NCBI GenBank assembly: GCA_937901285.1
Contig: CALCHI010000113.1
Span: 1-9,895, forward strand
DNA length: 9,895 nt
Origin: UBA8437 sp003445035
GTDB taxonomy: Bacteria; Planctomycetota; Planctomycetia; Planctomycetales; Planctomycetaceae
Direction of reading: 5' to 3'
The translations under genes were made by a program, and so were the position numbers. Positions within the stretch are counted from its first letter, which is position 1. Each line of letters begins with the position of its first letter. A model generated the notes under the pieces. That model was not told where the DNA came from. It did not search any database and was given only the letters and a program-made list of their open reading frames with translations. Below are positions 6,753 to 9,895 of this stretch, piece after piece.

Positions 6753-8240
6753 ATGATGTCGACCCGTGTTGCCCTGTCCGCCGCATTCGTGCTCCTGTCG
6801 GCGTTCGCCCCGCCCATCCGGGCGGCCGCCCCGCCCAATATCGTCTTCATCATGGCCGACGATCTCGGCTTCGCCGAACTGGGCTGCTACGGTCAGAAGC
6901 GAATCCGCACGCCGCGGATCGACCAGCTTGCAAGAGACGGCATGCGGTTCACCAGGAACTATTCGGGCAACGCCGTTTGTGCGCCGTCCCGGTGCGTGTT
7001 GATGACGGGCAAGCATCCCGGGCATGCGTGGGTCCGCAGCAACAAGGAGGTCCGGCCCGAGGGGCAAACCCCGATCCCTGCCGCTGAGGTCACGCTGGCC
7101 GAACTGCTGAAATCGGACGGGTACGCGACAGGGGCCTTCGGCAAGTGGGGGCTCGGCCCCCCCGGATCCGAAGGCGGACCGCTGAAACAGGGTTTTGACC
7201 GTTTCTTCGGCTACAACTGCCAACGACACGCCCACAGCTACTACCCGTCCTACCTCTGGGACAACAACCAGCGGATCGCACTGAAAAACAATCCTCCCGT
7301 TGGCGGCCACGCTCGGTTTCCCAAGGATGCCGATGCGACCAACCCGGGCAACTACAGCCGCTTCAAGGGACAGGACTACGCCCCGGACCGGATTGCTGCC
7401 CAGGCACTGCGGTTCATCGAACAGAACAAGGATCGCCCCTTCTTCCTCTACTATCCCACGGTGATCCCGCACTTGGCGCTGCACGTGCCCGACGAGGCCC
7501 TGGAACCCTACCTGGCCCTCAAATGGAAGGACCCACCGTTCACCAAGCTGAAAGGTGGCGGTTACACCCCTCACTTCACTCCCAGGGCCGCTTACGCGGC
7601 GATGATCACCCGGCTCGACACCTACGTCGGCCGCATCCTCGATCTGCTCGAGAAACTCGACCTGGCCGACAACACGATCGTCGTCTTCACCTCAGACAAC
7701 GGCACCACGCATCTGAAACGCGAGGTCGATTACGACTTCTTCGCCAGCGTCAAGCCGCTGCGTGGCCTCAAGGGATCGCTTTATGAGGGTGGTGTCCGCG
7801 TGCCGCTGATTGCCCGCTGGCCCGGCCATATCGCCAGGGGAAGCACGTCGGATTTCCTCACCGGCTTCGAGGACTGGATCCCGACACTGCTGGCCCTGAC
7901 CGGCAGTCGGCAGGCGGTTCCCGTTGGCGTGGATGGCATCAGCCTGGCCGACACCCTCCGTGGAAAGCCTCAAGCGGCCCGGCCGTACCTCTATCGCGAG
8001 TTTGCCGGATACGGCGGCCAACAGGCCGTGTGGATGGGCAAGTGGAAGGGCGTTCGTCAGCGACTGTCACGCCCCAACAATCCCAACCGCCTGAAGATCG
8101 AACTCTTTGACCTCGAACAGGACATCGCCGAATCCCGCGACGTCGCATCCCGACATCCAGAGATTGTCTCTCGGATCCGAAAGCTGATGAAACGCGAACA
8201 TCGTGCATCGGCGATCTTCCCCAACAAGGCTCTCGACTGA
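6753..8240 (+). CDS. Secreted arylsulfatase-type sulfatase (FGly-dependent)
   Basis: 495 residues. A Sec signal peptide (hydrophobic 7-20, likely cleavage near A24-A26) precedes the S1-type sulfatase domain. Metal ligands D36-D37 are in NIVFIMADDLG. C76-A-P-S-R80 is the CxPSR sulfatase signature whose Cys must be converted to formylglycine; GKWGLG at 130-135 is the second signature. H240 (in VIPHLALH), D315-N316 (in FTSDNG) and K340 (in GLKGSLYEGG) complete the expected active site, so the enzyme looks intact. It hydrolyses sulfate esters; the substrate, probably a sulfated polysaccharide or glycan given its setting, cannot be read from the sequence. The formylglycine-generating enzyme is not in this window and must be encoded elsewhere. 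GGGAG lies 7 nt before ATG 6753; a second ATG follows immediately. It sits 23 nt after the DUF6817 gene and 13 nt before the lipoprotein hydrolase gene, so all three are likely co-transcribed. Confidence 0.94.
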   Translation: MMSTRVALSAAFVLLSAFAPPIRAAAPPNIVFIMADDLGFAELGCYGQKRIRTPRIDQLARDGMRFTRNYSGNAVCAPSRCVLMTGKHPGHAWVRSNKEVRPEGQTPIPAAEVTLAELLKSDGYATGAFGKWGLGPPGSEGGPLKQGFDRFFGYNCQRHAHSYYPSYLWDNNQRIALKNNPPVGGHARFPKDADATNPGNYSRFKGQDYAPDRIAAQALRFIEQNKDRPFFLYYPTVIPHLALHVPDEALEPYLALKWKDPPFTKLKGGGYTPHFTPRAAYAAMITRLDTYVGRILDLLEKLDLADNTIVVFTSDNGTTHLKREVDYDFFASVKPLRGLKGSLYEGGVRVPLIARWPGHIARGSTSDFLTGFEDWIPTLLALTGSRQAVPVGVDGISLADTLRGKPQAARPYLYREFAGYGGQQAVWMGKWKGVRQRLSRPNNPNRLKIELFDLEQDIAESRDVASRHPEIVSRIRKLMKREHRASAIFPNKALD

Positions 8241-8253
8241 CCCCGGACCGTCC

Positions 8254-9774
8254 ATGACCGGCCTGCCATCCTTAGCCGAACTCTCCGGGCACGCAGCGTT
8301 CCGTCCGCGACATGTGCTCCTGGTCATGATGCTCAGCCTGGTCGGCTGCGGCGGCGAATCCGCTTCGGTCACGCCTCAGTCTGCCCAACAACCCGAAGCG
8401 ATCCCGGAACCCGATGGAGCGGTAACCCCCACTGTCTCACCGGCTACCCCAACGCCGGCCGCTACCAGTGTGTCAGAGTCGCTCGACACGACATCTCGCC
8501 CGGCCACTCCCCCACCACCCTCACCCATTGAAACCGCGGCCAGGCAACTGCTGGCTCACCTCATCGCCGGCCGTTTCTCCGAAGTCACCAAGAGCTTCTC
8601 CCCGGAAGTCCTCGAAGCACTGCCCGCCGACAAGCTGAAGGCCACCTGGACGACCGTCCAGGCCCAGGTCGGCCTCTACCAGTCGGTCGCCGAGACAGCC
8701 AGGGAAATGACGATCCAGGACAACCGGGTCGTCGACCTGTTGTGTACGTTCGAACAGGCTCCCCTGGTGTTTCGCCTCTCCTACAACGAAAAGCAAAAGG
8801 TGGTCGGAATTTTCTTTCGCCCACCACCGAAAGCCAATCCGCCAGCCGAACCCGCAAAGGACCAGGCCGGACCAACGCCTTACGTCGTGCTGAAGACCGC
8901 GACCGCCACGCTCACCGGAAAAATCGATTGGCCCACCGGCGACGGCCCTTTTCCTGCCGTGCTGATCATTTCGGGTTCCGGACCTAACGACCGTGACGGC
9001 AACCAACCCGGGCTGGAGTCCGACTACCTTAAGAAACTCGGGTCGGCCCTGGCCTCCAGTGGCATTGCCGTGCTGAGATTCGACAAGCGGGGCAGTGGCG
9101 GCAGCCAGATCACGAGGTCGAAGGCCGAGGACCTCCGTTTTGAATCGATGGTCGACGACGCCCGGGGTTGGATCCGCCAGATGACAAAGAACAAGAACAT
9201 CTCCCGGATCGGGATCATCGGTCACAGCCAGGGCTCGCTGGTGGCACTGTTGACCGCGCAGAAAGTCAAGGTGTCTGCCGTGGTCTCGATCGCGGGCGCC
9301 GGCCAGCCAATCGGCAAGGTGCTGGAACGCCAACTGGCCACGAACCTGGCCACGATGCCCAAGCTCAGGGACCAGGCCCTGGAGATTCTCCGCCAGTTGA
9401 CCAGCGGGAAAAAGGTCGACGAGGTTCCAGCGTCGCTGCTAGCGGTATTCCGCCCCACCGTCCAGCCGTTCCTCATGTCCTGGATGAAATACGATCCGAC
9501 GGCGATCATCGCCAAGACCACCACCCCGACCTTGATCGTGCAGGGCACCCGAGATGCCCAGGTCACCGTCCGCGACGCGGAAGCCCTGAAAGCGGCCCAG
9601 AAATCGGCCGCCCTGGTGTTGATCGAGGACATGAACCACGTCCTGCGTCACATCACCACCGACGCCGAACAATTGCCCAGCTATTCGAACGCCGAATTGC
9701 CGCTGGCCCCCGAACTCATCCCGGCCCTGTTCTCGTTCCTGGAACAGGAACTTGTTGTCGAACCATCAAAATGA
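8254..9774 (+). CDS. Lipoprotein with DUF3887-like domain and alpha/beta hydrolase domain
   Basis: 506 residues from ATG 8254. The N-terminus has basic residues (R17, R19), a hydrophobic run HVLLVMMLSLV and a lipobox LVGC with C32, so it should be lipid-anchored. Residues 33-92 form a Pro/Thr/Ser/Ala-rich tether. Residues about 92-190 look like DUF3887 (AHLIAGRFSEVTKSFSPEVL, then WTTVQAQVGLY and KVVGIFFRP), a domain often fused to hydrolases. A second Pro-rich linker precedes the hydrolase: SGSGPNDRDGN at 240-250 (oxyanion-hole region), RFDKRGSGGS at 275-284, nucleophile elbow G323-H-S325-Q-G327, D434 in GTRDAQV and H462 in MNHV as the triad. It is probably a serine esterase or deacylase; substrate unknown. 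An upstream in-frame ATG at 8203 lies inside the sulfatase gene and would bury the signal peptide, so I reject it. Spacing to the sulfatase is 13 nt, with only a weak GGA as ribosome site, so coupling to upstream translation is possible. Confidence 0.88.
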   Translation: MTGLPSLAELSGHAAFRPRHVLLVMMLSLVGCGGESASVTPQSAQQPEAIPEPDGAVTPTVSPATPTPAATSVSESLDTTSRPATPPPPSPIETAARQLLAHLIAGRFSEVTKSFSPEVLEALPADKLKATWTTVQAQVGLYQSVAETAREMTIQDNRVVDLLCTFEQAPLVFRLSYNEKQKVVGIFFRPPPKANPPAEPAKDQAGPTPYVVLKTATATLTGKIDWPTGDGPFPAVLIISGSGPNDRDGNQPGLESDYLKKLGSALASSGIAVLRFDKRGSGGSQITRSKAEDLRFESMVDDARGWIRQMTKNKNISRIGIIGHSQGSLVALLTAQKVKVSAVVSIAGAGQPIGKVLERQLATNLATMPKLRDQALEILRQLTSGKKVDEVPASLLAVFRPTVQPFLMSWMKYDPTAIIAKTTTPTLIVQGTRDAQVTVRDAEALKAAQKSAALVLIEDMNHVLRHITTDAEQLPSYSNAELPLAPELIPALFSFLEQELVVEPSK

Positions 9775-9787
9775 CCAGGCCGGTCAT
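9771..9787. repeat. Short perfect inverted repeat at the hydrolase stop codon
   Basis: ATGACC (9771-9776) and GGTCAT (9782-9787) are perfect inverted arms around AGGCC. The left arm includes the TGA stop of the hydrolase gene. It could fold as a small hairpin in the mRNA or be chance; no function is claimed. Confidence 0.3.
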
Positions 9788-9814
9788 GGCGAAAAGGGCA
9801 CCGGTCGGCCGCCA

Positions 9815-9843
9815 GTGACTCTCAATCCCCTCGGAAGAGTCAC
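9815..9843 (+). terminator. Candidate terminator hairpin after the lipoprotein hydrolase gene
   Basis: GTGACTCT (9815-9822) pairs perfectly with AGAGTCAC (9836-9843) across a 13-nt loop, starting 40 nt after the hydrolase stop. There is no T tract, so classical intrinsic termination is not supported; it may be a 3' stabilising structure. The rest of 9775-9895 shows no recognisable gene; a gene starting or ending just beyond the edge cannot be excluded. Confidence 0.3.
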
Positions 9844-9895
9844 CGTCGGTCGAAACGTGCCGTCACCTCGTCCACGCAGAATCGAGATGGAATTG

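Noticed and set aside
6690..7574. 294-codon minus-strand frame antisense to the sulfatase, and a 270-codon one at 8521-9333
   Set aside because: Both oppose genes with complete catalytic motifs and show no domain of their own.
9786..9818. Ten-codon ATG frame after the hydrolase gene
   Set aside because: Too short, no ribosome site, no recognisable peptide.
1..9895. CRISPR array, tRNA or rRNA, insertion sequence, prophage or defence system
   Set aside because: I saw no regularly spaced repeats, cloverleaf, rRNA-like tract, transposase motif or defence-type domain on either strand.

Overview
The window reads as GC-rich, densely packed chromosomal DNA of a planctomycete. The strongest evidence is a divergon whose minus-strand half is the DUF1549/DUF1553 (PSCyt2/PSD1) plus DUF1501 pair, an expanded and almost diagnostic gene pair of Planctomycetota. 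A secreted arylsulfatase and exported carbohydrate enzymes fit the same phylum. I cannot place it to genus.

Layout. Minus strand, 1-3618: a secreted multidomain DUF1549/DUF1553 protein with two Ig-like segments and two cysteine-histidine (cytochrome-like) motifs comes first. It is followed after 47 nt by a Tat-exported DUF1501 protein that runs off the left edge. An intergenic stretch of about 200 nt (3619-3834) holds the divergent start signals. Plus strand, 3835-9774: five genes in one direction. They are a Tat-exported GH109-type alpha-N-acetylgalactosaminidase, a short NeuB-family aldolase lacking the C-terminal SAF domain, a 125-nt gap with a hairpin, a small DUF6817 protein, a Sec-exported FGly-type sulfatase, and a lipoprotein combining a DUF3887-like domain with an alpha/beta hydrolase. 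The last 121 nt hold no recognisable gene, only inverted repeats.

How they may work together (inference): GH109 and the sulfatase are exported enzymes expected to act on amino-sugar-containing or sulfated glycans. The lipoprotein hydrolase would sit at a membrane. The NeuB-like and DUF6817 proteins lack export signals and should be cytoplasmic. GH109 and NeuB are so closely spaced that co-expression is likely. The later genes may be one operon or a second one starting after the hairpin at 6070-6098.

I see no RNA gene, CRISPR array, insertion sequence, transposase or attachment site. Most of the window is ordinary planctomycete gene content. The items most worth a second look are the atypical NeuB (no SAF domain, and Arg where the canonical enzyme has a conserved Glu) and two mini-ORFs whose start or stop codons overlap those of neighbouring genes.
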